64,000 nucleotides of DNA from Comamonadaceae bacterium (GTDB lineage Bacteria > Pseudomonadota > Gammaproteobacteria > Burkholderiales > Burkholderiaceae_C). Positions 12,306-21,824 of the stretch are shown piece after piece. The position numbers and the translations under genes were made by a program. The stretch covers positions 1-64,000 of the forward strand of contig SEAY01000028.1 of the NCBI GenBank assembly GCA_004144865.1, read 5' to 3'. The notes beneath the pieces are model-generated. The model made no database searches. It was not told the DNA's origin and saw only the letters and a list, made by a program, of their open reading frames with translations. The first letter of the stretch is position 1. Each line of letters starts with the position of its first letter.

Positions 12306-13795
12306 AGATCCTCTTTGCGACGCCGGAGTGCGCGCCCTACGTGAAGACCGGCGGGCTGGGCGACGTCAGCGCGGCGCTGCCCGCCACGCTGGCGCGCCTC
12401 GGCCACGACGTGCACATCCTGCTGCCGGCGTACAAGGGCATGAAGGTCGCCGGCGAGATCGGCGACGGCGTGGAATTGCCGCCTTACGGTCCCTGGCCGG
12501 CGGCGCAACTCGTGCCGGTGAAGCTTCCCAGTGGCGTCACCCTGCTGCTGCTGGCGTGTCCCAGCCTGTACCAGCGCCCGGGCGGCCCGTACGTGGACAG
12601 CAGCGGGCGCGACTACCACGACAACGCCATGCGTTTCGGCATGCTGTCGCGCGTGGCGGCGCTGCTGGGCACCGTGCATTCGCCCCTGCGCGGGTGGATC
12701 GCCGACGTCGTGCACGCGAACGACTGGCCCTGCGCACTGGCGCCGCTGTACCTGGCGCAGCACCGCCTGATCAGTCCGGAGGACAAGACCGCGGGCAGCG
12801 TGCTCACCATCCACAACCTGGCTTTCCAGGGCGTGTTCCCCATGGGCAGCGCCGACCTGCTGGGCGTGCCGCTGCACTGGCGCGGCATGGACGGCGTGGA
12901 GTTCTGGGGCGACCTGTCGATGCTGAAGGCCGGCATCCAGTTCGCCGACGCGATCACCACCGTGAGCCCCAGCTATGCGCGCGAGATCCAGACGCCGGCG
13001 CACGGCGTGGGCTTCGACGGCATCCTGCGCGCGCGCGCCGCGCGGCTGCACGGCATCCTCAACGGCATCGACACGCAGCAATGGGACCCGGCCAGCGACC
13101 CGCTGCTGCCCGCGCACTTCAGCCGCGAAAACCTGCAGGGCAAGGCAGCCTGCAAGGCGGCCTTGCAGGCCCGCGTGGGATTGCCCGCCGACGCCAAGGC
13201 CATGGTGCTGGCGATGGTGAGCCGCCTCACGCCGCAAAAGGGCGTGGACCTCGTGCTCGGCGCCTTGCAGCGCATCGTCTCGGCGGGGGCGCAGCTGGTC
13301 GTCCTGGGCAGCGGCGAGCCGGCGCTGCAGCAGGCGCTGCGCGATGCAGCCAGGAAGCACCCGAAGCACATCGCGGTGACGCTCGGCTTCGACGAGGCGC
13401 TGGCGCACTTGATCGAAGCCGGCTCGGACGCCTTCCTGATGCCTTCCCGCTTCGAGCCCTGCGGCCTCAACCAGATGTACAGCCAGGCCTACGGCACGCT
13501 GCCCATCGTGGGACCGGTGGGCGGACTGCTCGACTCCGTCACCGATGCGAGCGCCGATCCGGCGCGCGGCACCGGCTTCATCATGACCGGGTGCGATGCC
13601 GCCGGCCTCGACGACGCACTGGCGCGCGCATTCCGTGCCTGGCGCGAGCCGCAGAAGTGGCGCCGCATCCAGGCCAACGGGATGGACCGGCACTTCGGCT
13701 GGGACGACAGCGCGATGCAGTACCTCGAGGTGTACCAGCGCGCCATGCTGGAGGCGGTGGACGCCGCCGCGGTCAGCGGTACTTCGCCGCGGTGA
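12302..13795 (+). CDS. glgA: glycogen synthase (ADP-glucose type)
   Basis: [27 protein letters not shown] N-terminus and [25 protein letters not shown] motif. Confidence 0.96.
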   Translation: [497 protein letters not shown]

Positions 13796-14240
13796 TGAAG
13801 CGCGAGAAGGACTCGCACCACACCAGCACGGTGTCGTAGTCCTCCAGCGGCGTGCCGGGGGCGAGCGGCACGATGAAGTTCTCGAAGGTCCGGATGTCGC
13901 CCACCGGCAGCGACGCCGCCTTCACGCGGCGGAAAGCCTCTTCCGTCTCGACGACGCCGCGCACGAGGTACAGCCTGTAGGCCGGGCCCGGCGCCAGGCG
14001 GCCGTCGAAGACGATGGCATCGCGCGTGAGCGTGACCACGCCCTCGCCCCAGTGGAACAGGTCGCTGCCCGCGAGGTCGCGCCGGAAGCGCGCGGTGAAC
14101 ATGCGGTCCCGTGCCGCCGCCTGCACCTCCGCCGCGCTGGGCGCGGGCGGTGCCGAGAGGATGGGCAGCAGGTACACCCCGAGGCCGAACCCCAGGGTGA
14201 ACACCACCAGGTACGACAGCGACAGCAGCAGGATCCTCAT
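13773..14240 (-). CDS. DM13-like membrane-anchored protein
   Basis: N-terminal hydrophobic anchor, then HWGEGVVTLTRDAIVFDGRLAPGPAYRLYLV...VWCESFSRFITAAKYR; DM13-like by eye. Confidence 0.65.
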   Translation of the reverse strand: MRILLLSLSYLVVFTLGFGLGVYLLPILSAPPAPSAAEVQAAARDRMFTARFRRDLAGSDLFHWGEGVVTLTRDAIVFDGRLAPGPAYRLYLVRGVVETEEAFRRVKAASLPVGDIRTFENFIVPLAPGTPLEDYDTVLVWCESFSRFITAAKYR

Positions 14241-15151
14241 GCGGCCCCCACGATGCGTTCGCCCGCCACGTTGTCCCCGAGGAAATCGAGGAAGCGGCGG
14301 ACCGCAGGGACCATACCACGGCGCGACGGAAACACCGCGAGGACCATCGCCACCGGCGGCGCCCACCCGCGCAGGACCGGCACCAGCTCCTGCCGCCGCA
14401 ATTCCTCGGTGCACATGTAGTCCGGCAGCACGCACATGCCGGTGCCCTGCGCCACCGCGTATTTCAGCGACAGGAGGTCGTTGGCCGTGTACACCGGGTG
14501 GTGCTGCAGTTCGAACTCCGCGTCGCGCGGGCCCACCAGCCGCCAGCTCGCGCGCCCGTCGGCGGCGTTCATCGCCACCGTCGGAAGGTGGTGCAGCTCC
14601 TCGGGCGACGCGGGCTGGCCGAAGCGTTGCAGCAGTTGCGGGCTGGCGACCAGCACGCCGTGCGTGCGCCCGAGGTTCTTCATGACGAGGCTGCCGCCGT
14701 CGTCCAGGCTGGCGCGCACGCGCAGCGCCACGTCCACGCCTTCCTGCACCAGGTCGACGACGCGGTTGGTCACCTGCATGTCCACGCGCACCTGCGGGTG
14801 CGCGGCCAGGAAGCGCGGCAGGATGGGGCCGATGGTGGTCTGCGCCAGCGTGACCGGACAGGTGACGCGCACGGTGCCGCGCGGTTCGGTCTGCACCTGC
14901 GCCACGGCCTCGTCGGCGGCTTCGGCCTGCTCACGCATCGCGACGCAATGGCGGTGGTAGATCTCGCCGGCCTGCGTGAGGGACAGCTTGCGGGTGGTGC
15001 GCTGCAGGAGGCGCACGCCGAGCCGTGCTTCCAGGTCGGCCACGCGGCGCGACAGCTTGGACTTGGGGATGTGCAGTGCCCGCCCCGCCGCCGCGAAACC
15101 GCCGTGGTCGACGACCTCGGCAAAGAAGAGCATGTCGTTCAGGTCCTGCAT
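14237..15151 (-). CDS. LysR family transcriptional regulator
   Basis: N-terminal HTH MQDLNDMLFFAEVVDHGGFAAAGRALHIPKSKLSRRVADLEARLGVRLLQRTTRKLSLT. Confidence 0.93.
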   Translation of the reverse strand: MQDLNDMLFFAEVVDHGGFAAAGRALHIPKSKLSRRVADLEARLGVRLLQRTTRKLSLTQAGEIYHRHCVAMREQAEAADEAVAQVQTEPRGTVRVTCPVTLAQTTIGPILPRFLAAHPQVRVDMQVTNRVVDLVQEGVDVALRVRASLDDGGSLVMKNLGRTHGVLVASPQLLQRFGQPASPEELHHLPTVAMNAADGRASWRLVGPRDAEFELQHHPVYTANDLLSLKYAVAQGTGMCVLPDYMCTEELRRQELVPVLRGWAPPVAMVLAVFPSRRGMVPAVRRFLDFLGDNVAGERIVGAA

Positions 15152-15228
15152 GATCGTTCCATCGTTGGGACAATCTAGTGCAATTTTGCATTCTTATCAA
15201 ACGATCGTTGCACCCTCATACTTGAAGC

Positions 15229-15870
15229 ATGAAACTGCTGCACATCGACTCCAGCCCGCTGGCCGCGAACTCCGCCTCCCGCGAACTGACCCGCCGCGCC
15301 GCCGCCCAATGGCAGGCCGCCCACCCCAACGTCGAAGTCGAGTATCTCGACCTCGTGGCGGATGCGCCGTCGCACCTGGCGCACGACTCGCTGGGCTTTC
15401 GCCTGGGCATTGCCGCCGAAGGGCTGACCGACGCGCAGCAGGGCGAGAACGCGCTGTCCGAGAAGCTGGTGAGCCAGTTTCTCGCCGCCGACGTCGTGGT
15501 GCTGGGCGCTCCGATGTACAACTTCTCGGTCCCCTCCCAGCTGAAGGCGTGGATCGACCGCATCGCGCAGGCGGGCCGCACCTTCCGCTACACCGAGAAG
15601 GGACCGCAGGGCCTGGCCGGCGGCAAGACGGTCGTCATCGTGTCCACGCGCGGCGGTGCCTACGGGGACGCATCGGTGATGGACCACCAGGAGAGCTACC
15701 TGAAGGCCGTGCTGGGCTTCTTCGGCGTCACGGACATCCGCATCGTGCGCGCCGAGGGACTGGCGATGGGCGACGCGGGCAAGGCGCAGGGCATGGAAGC
15801 CGCGCAGCGCGCGATCCAGGCGCTGACGCCGGAAGCCGCGAACGAGGGCCAGGCAGCCCTGCGCGCCTGA
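15229..15870 (+). CDS. azoR: FMN-dependent NADH-azoreductase
   Basis: [53 protein letters not shown]; divergent from the LysR gene. Confidence 0.92.
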   Translation: MKLLHIDSSPLAANSASRELTRRAAAQWQAAHPNVEVEYLDLVADAPSHLAHDSLGFRLGIAAEGLTDAQQGENALSEKLVSQFLAADVVVLGAPMYNFSVPSQLKAWIDRIAQAGRTFRYTEKGPQGLAGGKTVVIVSTRGGAYGDASVMDHQESYLKAVLGFFGVTDIRIVRAEGLAMGDAGKAQGMEAAQRAIQALTPEAANEGQAALRA

Positions 15871-15876
15871 GTCGCC

Positions 15877-16899
15877 CTATTTCTTCGTGTAGATCTGGTC
15901 GAACGACCCGCCGTCCGCGAAGTGGGCGCGGGTCGCCGGCTCCCAGCCACCGAAGGCCTGGGCTATCGTGAACAGCTCCAGCTTTGGGAACTGCTTCGCG
16001 TACCTGGCCTGCGCCTTCTGCGACACGGCCGGCCGGTAGAAGTGCTTGCCGGCGATGTCTTGGCCTTCCTCGGAGTACAGGTACTTCAGGTATTCCTCGG
16101 CCACGGCCCGCGTGCCCTTGCGGTCCACGACCTTGTCGACCACGGCCACGGCGGGTTCTGCCAGGATGCTGATGGAGGGCGCGACGACGTCGAACCTGGC
16201 GCCGAACTCCTTCTCCAGCAGCCAGGCCTCGTTCTCCCAGGCGATGAGCACGTCGCCCTGGTTGCGCTGGGCGAAAGTGATCGTCGATCCGCGCGCGCCC
16301 GTGTCCAGCACCGGCACGTTGCCGTACAGCCTCGCCACGAACTCCTTCGCCTTCTCGTCGCCGCCGTACTTGCGCTTCGCGTATTCCCAGGCCGCGAGGT
16401 AGTTCCAGCGCGCGCCGCCGGACGTCTTGGGATTCGGCGTGATCACGCTCACGCCGGGCTTCACGAGATCGTCCCAGTCCTTGATGCCCTTCGGGTTGCC
16501 GGCACGCACCACCAGCACGATGGTGGAGGTGTAGGGCGAGGAATTGTGCGGCAGGCGCTTCTGCCAGTCCGGCCTGATCCAGCCGCCGTTCTTCACCAGG
16601 GCGTCGGTGTCGCCGGCCAATGCGAGGGTCGCCACGTCGGCGTCGAGCCCGTCGATGATGGACCGCGCCTGCTTGCCGGACCCGCCGTGCGATTGCTTCA
16701 CCTGGATGTCCTGCCCCGTCTTCGCCTTCCAGTACTTCGCGAACGCGGCGTTGAACTCCACGTACAACTCGCGCGTGGGGTCGTAGGAGACGTTGAGCAG
16801 CTGCAGCGGCTGCGCAATCGAAGGCAGGCCGGTGAGGCCAAGCCCGGCCGCCGCGGCGAGCGCCAGGGGAATCTTGATAAAGTCGCGTCGAAGGCTCAT
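15877..16899 (-). CDS. sbp: sulfate ABC transporter substrate-binding protein
   Basis: [55 protein letters not shown]. Confidence 0.92.
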   Translation of the reverse strand: MSLRRDFIKIPLALAAAAGLGLTGLPSIAQPLQLLNVSYDPTRELYVEFNAAFAKYWKAKTGQDIQVKQSHGGSGKQARSIIDGLDADVATLALAGDTDALVKNGGWIRPDWQKRLPHNSSPYTSTIVLVVRAGNPKGIKDWDDLVKPGVSVITPNPKTSGGARWNYLAAWEYAKRKYGGDEKAKEFVARLYGNVPVLDTGARGSTITFAQRNQGDVLIAWENEAWLLEKEFGARFDVVAPSISILAEPAVAVVDKVVDRKGTRAVAEEYLKYLYSEEGQDIAGKHFYRPAVSQKAQARYAKQFPKLELFTIAQAFGGWEPATRAHFADGGSFDQIYTKK

Positions 16900-17003
16900 G
16901 GAGGCGTCCCGTCGTTGGTGGGCGCATTCTGGGAGCCGCGAAGCACGACTGGAACGACAGAGTTTTCAGTTCCATATCCCCATAAGCTAATCAGGAGCCG
17001 TGA

Positions 17004-17276
17004 ATGGCACGCACCGTCCACTGCATCAAACTCGGCCGCGAGGCCGAAGGCCTCGACTTCCCCCCCTACCCCGGCGAACTGGGCAAACGCCTCTACGAGA
17101 GCGTGAGCAAGGAAGCCTGGGCCGGCTGGCTGAAGCACCAGACGATGCTGGTCAACGAGAACCGCCTGAACCTGGCGGACCAGCGCGCCCGCGAATACCT
17201 CAAGCGCCAGATGGAGAACCACTTCTTCGGCGCCGGCGCCGACCAGGCGGCCGGCTACGTGCCGCCCACGCCGTAA
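17004..17276 (+). CDS. Fe(2+)-trafficking / oxidative damage protection protein (YggX family)
   Basis: [66 protein letters not shown]. Confidence 0.95.
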   Translation: MARTVHCIKLGREAEGLDFPPYPGELGKRLYESVSKEAWAGWLKHQTMLVNENRLNLADQRAREYLKRQMENHFFGAGADQAAGYVPPTP

Positions 17277-17280
17277 GGCC

Positions 17281-18705
17281 ATGATGCAGCCCGCCGCCTG
17301 GGCGGGGCGCGGCCAGTGGCGCATCCTCGCGATGGGCTTCGGGCCGGGCCGCGACTTCCTGGCGGCCTGGGATGCGTGGCGCAAGGATCCGCAGCGCCCC
17401 GGCCTGCTGCACTTCGTCGCCATCGAGCCTCGCCCCGCGGACCCGGCGGACTTGTGCCGCCTCCCGGAGCTGGAGGCGCTCTGCGGGCCACTTCGCGCCC
17501 AGTGGCGAGGACTGGTCCCAGGCTTCCATCGGCTGGCCTTCGAAGGGGGCCGCGTGCTGCTCACGCTGTGCGTGGGCGAGGCGGCTGCCATGCTGCGGGA
17601 GCTCGACTTCCGGGCCGACGGCGTCTTCCTCGATGGCCTCCATCCCACGGACCTTGCGACGCTGAAGGCGATCACGCGGCTGTGCCGCCGGGACGCTAGC
17701 CTTTCCACGCCCGCGGCCGACGCTTCGCTGCGGCAGGACCTGCAGACCTGCGGCTGGCAACTCGAGAGCCCCGTGCCGGGGCGAGACGGGCTGTTCGCGC
17801 GCTACGCGCCCGCGTGGCAGGTGAAGGGCCTGCAGGACGCTACCGCCGTGGTCCCCGGCCATGCCGTGGTGATCGGCGCCGGCCTCGCCGGGGCCGCGGC
17901 AGCCGCCAGCCTCGCGCGGCGCGGCTGGAAGGTCCGAGTCCTCGACGCCGCGGCCGCGCCGGCGTCGGGTGCTTCCGCCCTGCCCGCGGGCCTGCTCGCG
18001 CCCCACCAGTCCCCGGACGACAACCTGCTGTCCCGCCTGAGCCGCGCGGGCGTGCGCCTCGCGCTGCAGGAAGCGCGGCAGCGGCTGGCGGAACGCCTCG
18101 AATGGGAAGCGACCGGCGTGCTCGAATGGCGCGGAGACGACGCCCGCCCGCTACCCGCGTTGGGGGATGCGCTGGGGGTGTGGAGCCGCGAAGCATCGGC
18201 GGCCCAGAAATCGGCGGCGGGCCTCGCGGCGGACACCCCGGCGTGGTGGCACGAGAACGCCGCGTGGATCGAACCCGCCGCGCTGGTGCGCTCCTGGCTG
18301 CGCGAGCCGGGCGTGCAATTCGTCGGCGGACGCCGCGTCGCCCGCATCACGCGCAACGGCCCGGACTGGCAGTTGCTCGATCTGCACGGGAATGCGATCG
18401 CCGAAGCGCCGCTGGTGGTCGTGGCCGCGGCGATCCAGAGCGCACCGCTGCTGGACGGACGCATCGCCCTGCACCCGGTGCGCGGCCAGGTGACGTGGGC
18501 GGCGCACGGCGACGATGCGGCAGCGCTGCCGCCCTTCCCGGTCAACGGGCACGGCCACTTCCTGCCGCGCGTGGGGTCGCGCGGGCTGACCTTCGCGGCC
18601 CTGTGCGGCGAGCTGTTGGCGGCCCGGCTGCACGGCGAACCGCTGCCGGTCGAGGCGCGCCTGGCGCAGGCGCTGGATGCCGCGCGCCAGCTCGGCTCCG
18701 GCTGA
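17281..18705 (+). CDS. mnmC: MnmC-type FAD-dependent tRNA modification oxidoreductase with divergent N-terminal methyltransferase-like region
   Basis: C-terminal FAD oxidoreductase (AVVIGAGLAGAAAAASLARRGWKVRVLDAAAAPASGASALPAGLLAPHQSPDDN); N-terminal MGFGPGRDFLAAWDAW and GVFLDGLHPTD resemble altered MnmC methyltransferase motifs. Confidence 0.8.
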   Translation: MMQPAAWAGRGQWRILAMGFGPGRDFLAAWDAWRKDPQRPGLLHFVAIEPRPADPADLCRLPELEALCGPLRAQWRGLVPGFHRLAFEGGRVLLTLCVGEAAAMLRELDFRADGVFLDGLHPTDLATLKAITRLCRRDASLSTPAADASLRQDLQTCGWQLESPVPGRDGLFARYAPAWQVKGLQDATAVVPGHAVVIGAGLAGAAAAASLARRGWKVRVLDAAAAPASGASALPAGLLAPHQSPDDNLLSRLSRAGVRLALQEARQRLAERLEWEATGVLEWRGDDARPLPALGDALGVWSREASAAQKSAAGLAADTPAWWHENAAWIEPAALVRSWLREPGVQFVGGRRVARITRNGPDWQLLDLHGNAIAEAPLVVVAAAIQSAPLLDGRIALHPVRGQVTWAAHGDDAAALPPFPVNGHGHFLPRVGSRGLTFAALCGELLAARLHGEPLPVEARLAQALDAARQLGSG

Positions 18706-18770
18706 GCCCGCCATTCGGCCTTATCCGGCGACGTGAGCAAACCGCGCGGCAGCCCGCGCCGATCCTCGCG

Positions 18771-18822
18771 CATAAGCTTATCTCCATAAGGCCCGAACTA
18801 AAAAGTAGTTTGGCTCCATAAG
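18771..18822. promoter_or_regulatory. candidate cys regulon control region (CATAAGCTTA plus two CCATAAG repeats)
   Basis: CATAAGCTTA at 18771-18780, CCATAAG at 18784-18790 and 18816-18822; a CATAAGCTAA copy lies upstream of sbp at 16981. Confidence 0.35.
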
Positions 18823-18875
18823 ACCCATCCCTACAGTCGTGGCTCCGCCCCTTTCGAGGGTGCTTCCGACGAGCC

Positions 18876-20705
18876 ATGTACCAATACACAGAATTCGACC
18901 GGCAGTTCGTGCGCGCGCGCGCCGCCCAGTTCCGCGACCAGCTCGAACGCTGGCAGGCCGGCAAGCTGAGCGAAGAAGAACTGCGGCCCCTGCGTCTTCA
19001 GAACGGCTGGTACATCCAGCGCTATGCCCCGATGGCCCGCATCTCCGTGCCGTACGGCGAGCTTTCGAGCGCGCAGCTGCGTGCGCTCGGCAAGGTGGCG
19101 CGCGAGTACGACCGTCCCGATCCGGAACTGCTGAAGGACGCCCAGGACAAGCAGCTGGCGCTCGGCAGCGTGCCCGTCCCCGGCACCGACCGGCAGGTGG
19201 GCACGAAGCTGACGTACGGCTATGGCCACTTCACGACGCGGACCAACGTCCAGTTCAACTGGATCCCGATCACCCGGGCGGCCGACGTGATGGAGCTGCT
19301 CGCCGGCGTGAACATGCACGGCATCCAGACCAGCGGCAACGCGATCCGCAACATCACCACCGAGGAACTCGCCGGCATCGCCGCCGACGAGATCGCCGAT
19401 CCGCGGCCGTTCGCGGAGATCATCCGCCAGTGGGCTGCGCTGCACCCGGAATTCGCGTTCCTGCCCCGCAAGTTCAAGATCGCGCTCAACGGCGCCAGGG
19501 AAGACCGCGCGGCGCTGGGCTGGTACGACATCAGCCTGCAGCTCGTGAAGAACCCGGCCGGGGCGCTGGGCTTCAAGGTGCTGGTCGGCGGCGGCATGGG
19601 CCGCACCCCGGTGATCGCGACGGCCGTGCGCGAGTTCGTGGAATGGCAGCACGTCCTGAGCTACCTCGAGGCCTGCATCCGCGTGTACAACCAGTACGGC
19701 CGCCGCGACAACGCCTGGAAGGCGCGCATCAAGATCCTCGTGAAGTCCGAGGGCCAGCGCTACATCGACAAGGTGGAAGAGGAATTCCGGCAGATCCTCG
19801 AGATCGACGGCGCCCCCCACACCATCACGCAGGCCGAGTACGACCGCGTGGCCGCCCAGTTCGTCGCGCCCGAGATCCGGCGCCCGCTGCGCGGCTCCGC
19901 CGACGCGCGCGTGCACGAGATCATCCGCGCCGACGCCGAGGCCGATCCGCTGTACGACCGCTGGCTGCAGCGCAACGTGCTGCCGCACCGCAACCCGGAA
20001 CTGCGCGCCGTCCTGCTGTCGTTCAAGCGCCTGGGCCAGAACCCGGGCGATTGCACGGCGGACCAGTTCGATGCGTGCGCCGAGCTCGCGGACCGCTTCT
20101 CCGCCGGGGAGGCGCGCGTCACGCACGAACAGAACCTGCTGCTGCCGTGGGTGCACCAGGACGACCTGCCGGAGCTGTGGGCCGCCGCGCGCAAGCTGGG
20201 CCTGGCCCGGGCGAACATCGGCCTGATCACCGACATGATCGCCTGCCCGGGCGGTGACTTCTGCTCGCTGGCCAACGCGCGCTCGCTGCCGATCGCGGAA
20301 GCGATCACCGAGCGTTTCCAGGACCTCGACGAGGAACACGACATCGGCGAGATCGACCTGAACTTCTCGGGTTGCATCAACTCCTGCGGCCACCACCACG
20401 CCGGCCACATCGGCATCCTCGGCGTCGACAAGGACGGCAAGGAGTGGTACCAGATCACGCTGGGCGGCTCCAATGGCTCCAACCTGTCCGGCCCCGCCAC
20501 GCCGGGCAAGATCGTCGGCCCCTCCTTCGCCAAGGAGGAGGTGCCGGGCGTCATCGAAGCGCTGATCGACGCCTACCGCCAGCTGCGCCAGCCGGCCGCC
20601 GACGGCCGCCTCGAAACCTTCATCGCCACGCTGCGCCGCGTGGGGCACGAGCCGTTCAAGGCCGCCGCCAACGCCGCCCGATTCGTGGAAAGGGAATTCG
20701 CGTGA
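18876..20705 (+). CDS. cysI: nitrite/sulfite reductase hemoprotein
   Basis: Siroheme/4Fe-4S signatures (MIACPGGDFCSLANARSLPIA, NFSGCINSCGHHHAGHIGILGVDKDG); followed by cysH/cysD/cysN. Confidence 0.92.
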   Translation: MYQYTEFDRQFVRARAAQFRDQLERWQAGKLSEEELRPLRLQNGWYIQRYAPMARISVPYGELSSAQLRALGKVAREYDRPDPELLKDAQDKQLALGSVPVPGTDRQVGTKLTYGYGHFTTRTNVQFNWIPITRAADVMELLAGVNMHGIQTSGNAIRNITTEELAGIAADEIADPRPFAEIIRQWAALHPEFAFLPRKFKIALNGAREDRAALGWYDISLQLVKNPAGALGFKVLVGGGMGRTPVIATAVREFVEWQHVLSYLEACIRVYNQYGRRDNAWKARIKILVKSEGQRYIDKVEEEFRQILEIDGAPHTITQAEYDRVAAQFVAPEIRRPLRGSADARVHEIIRADAEADPLYDRWLQRNVLPHRNPELRAVLLSFKRLGQNPGDCTADQFDACAELADRFSAGEARVTHEQNLLLPWVHQDDLPELWAAARKLGLARANIGLITDMIACPGGDFCSLANARSLPIAEAITERFQDLDEEHDIGEIDLNFSGCINSCGHHHAGHIGILGVDKDGKEWYQITLGGSNGSNLSGPATPGKIVGPSFAKEEVPGVIEALIDAYRQLRQPAADGRLETFIATLRRVGHEPFKAAANAARFVEREFA

Positions 20706-21091
20706 CCGACCGCCTGATCCAGATCCTGCAGGCCGACGACGTGCGGCCGGAGCCCGAACTCAAGGTGCTGGTCGTCGCCAACGACGCCGACGTGGCGGAA
20801 CTCCCGCTCGAAGGCGTGGACCGCGTCGAACTGCACTTCCCGAAGTTCAGCGACGGCCGCGCCTTCAGCCAGGCCTACCTGCTGCGGCGCCGGCGCAAGT
20901 TCACGGGCGACATCCGCGCCACCGGCGACGTGCTGGTCGACCAGCTGGTGCAGATGCAGCGCACGGGGTTCTCCAGCGCGGTGCTGAAGGAGGGCAAGGA
21001 CGCCGCGGATGCGCAGCGCCAGTTCGAGCGCTACGCCGCCTTCTACCAGGCCGACGTGGTCGTGCCGCGGCCCCTCTTCGCGCGGGGCTGA
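20702..21091 (+). CDS. DUF934 family protein
   Basis: GTG start overlaps the cysI stop; position between cysI and cysH and sequence (FPKFSDGRAFSQAYLLRRRRKFTGDIRATGDVLVDQ) typical of DUF934. Confidence 0.85.
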   Translation: MTDRLIQILQADDVRPEPELKVLVVANDADVAELPLEGVDRVELHFPKFSDGRAFSQAYLLRRRRKFTGDIRATGDVLVDQLVQMQRTGFSSAVLKEGKDAADAQRQFERYAAFYQADVVVPRPLFARG

Positions 21092-21092
21092 C

Positions 21093-21824
21093 ATGGGCGC
21101 CATCGACCTGCATGCCCGTCCGACCCGGGATTTCGACGCCAAGCTGGAGCAGACGCGCAAGCTGCTGCTGCGTGCGGCCTCGGAATTCGCTCCCCTCAAG
21201 CAGGCCTCCAGCCTGGGCGCCGAGGACGTGGTGATCACGCACCTGGTCAACGGGCTGGAGCTGGACATCCCGGTCTTCGTGCTCGAAACCGGCGCGCTGC
21301 ACGCGGAAACCCTGCGCCTGCTCGAACGCACGCAGGCGACCTCGCGGGCGCCCGTCGAGGTGTACCGCCCCGTGCAGGAAGCCGTGGTGCAGTTCGTGCA
21401 GCGTGAAGGCAACGAAGCCATGTACCGCAGCATCGACCTGCGCAAGGCCTGCTGCGCGATCCGCAAGCTGGAGCCGCTGTCGCGCGCCCTGGCCGGCCAG
21501 CGCGCCTGGATCACCGGGCTGCGCCGCGAGCAGTCGGCGGCACGCTCCGACGTCGCGCTGATCGACACACCCGACGCCGAGGGCCGCATCAAGATCAACC
21601 CCCTGGCCGACTGGACCTGGGGCGACGTCTGGCACTACATCGCCACGCACGGCGTGGACTACAACCCGCTGCACGACCAGTTCTTCCCCAGCATCGGCTG
21701 CGCGCCCTGCACGCGGGCCATCAGCCTGGGCGAGGATTTCCGCTCGGGGCGGTGGTGGTGGGAAGAGGAGACCGCGAAGGAATGCGGCCTGCATGTTCAT
21801 CAACAAGAAAAGGCCGCCGCATGA
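21093..21824 (+). CDS. cysH: phosphoadenylyl-sulfate (or adenylyl-sulfate) reductase
   Basis: ASSLGAEDVVITHL, CCAIRKLEPLSRAL, ITGLRREQS, GCAPCTRAI (extra Cys pairs). Confidence 0.93.
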   Translation: MGAIDLHARPTRDFDAKLEQTRKLLLRAASEFAPLKQASSLGAEDVVITHLVNGLELDIPVFVLETGALHAETLRLLERTQATSRAPVEVYRPVQEAVVQFVQREGNEAMYRSIDLRKACCAIRKLEPLSRALAGQRAWITGLRREQSAARSDVALIDTPDAEGRIKINPLADWTWGDVWHYIATHGVDYNPLHDQFFPSIGCAPCTRAISLGEDFRSGRWWWEEETAKECGLHVHQQEKAAA

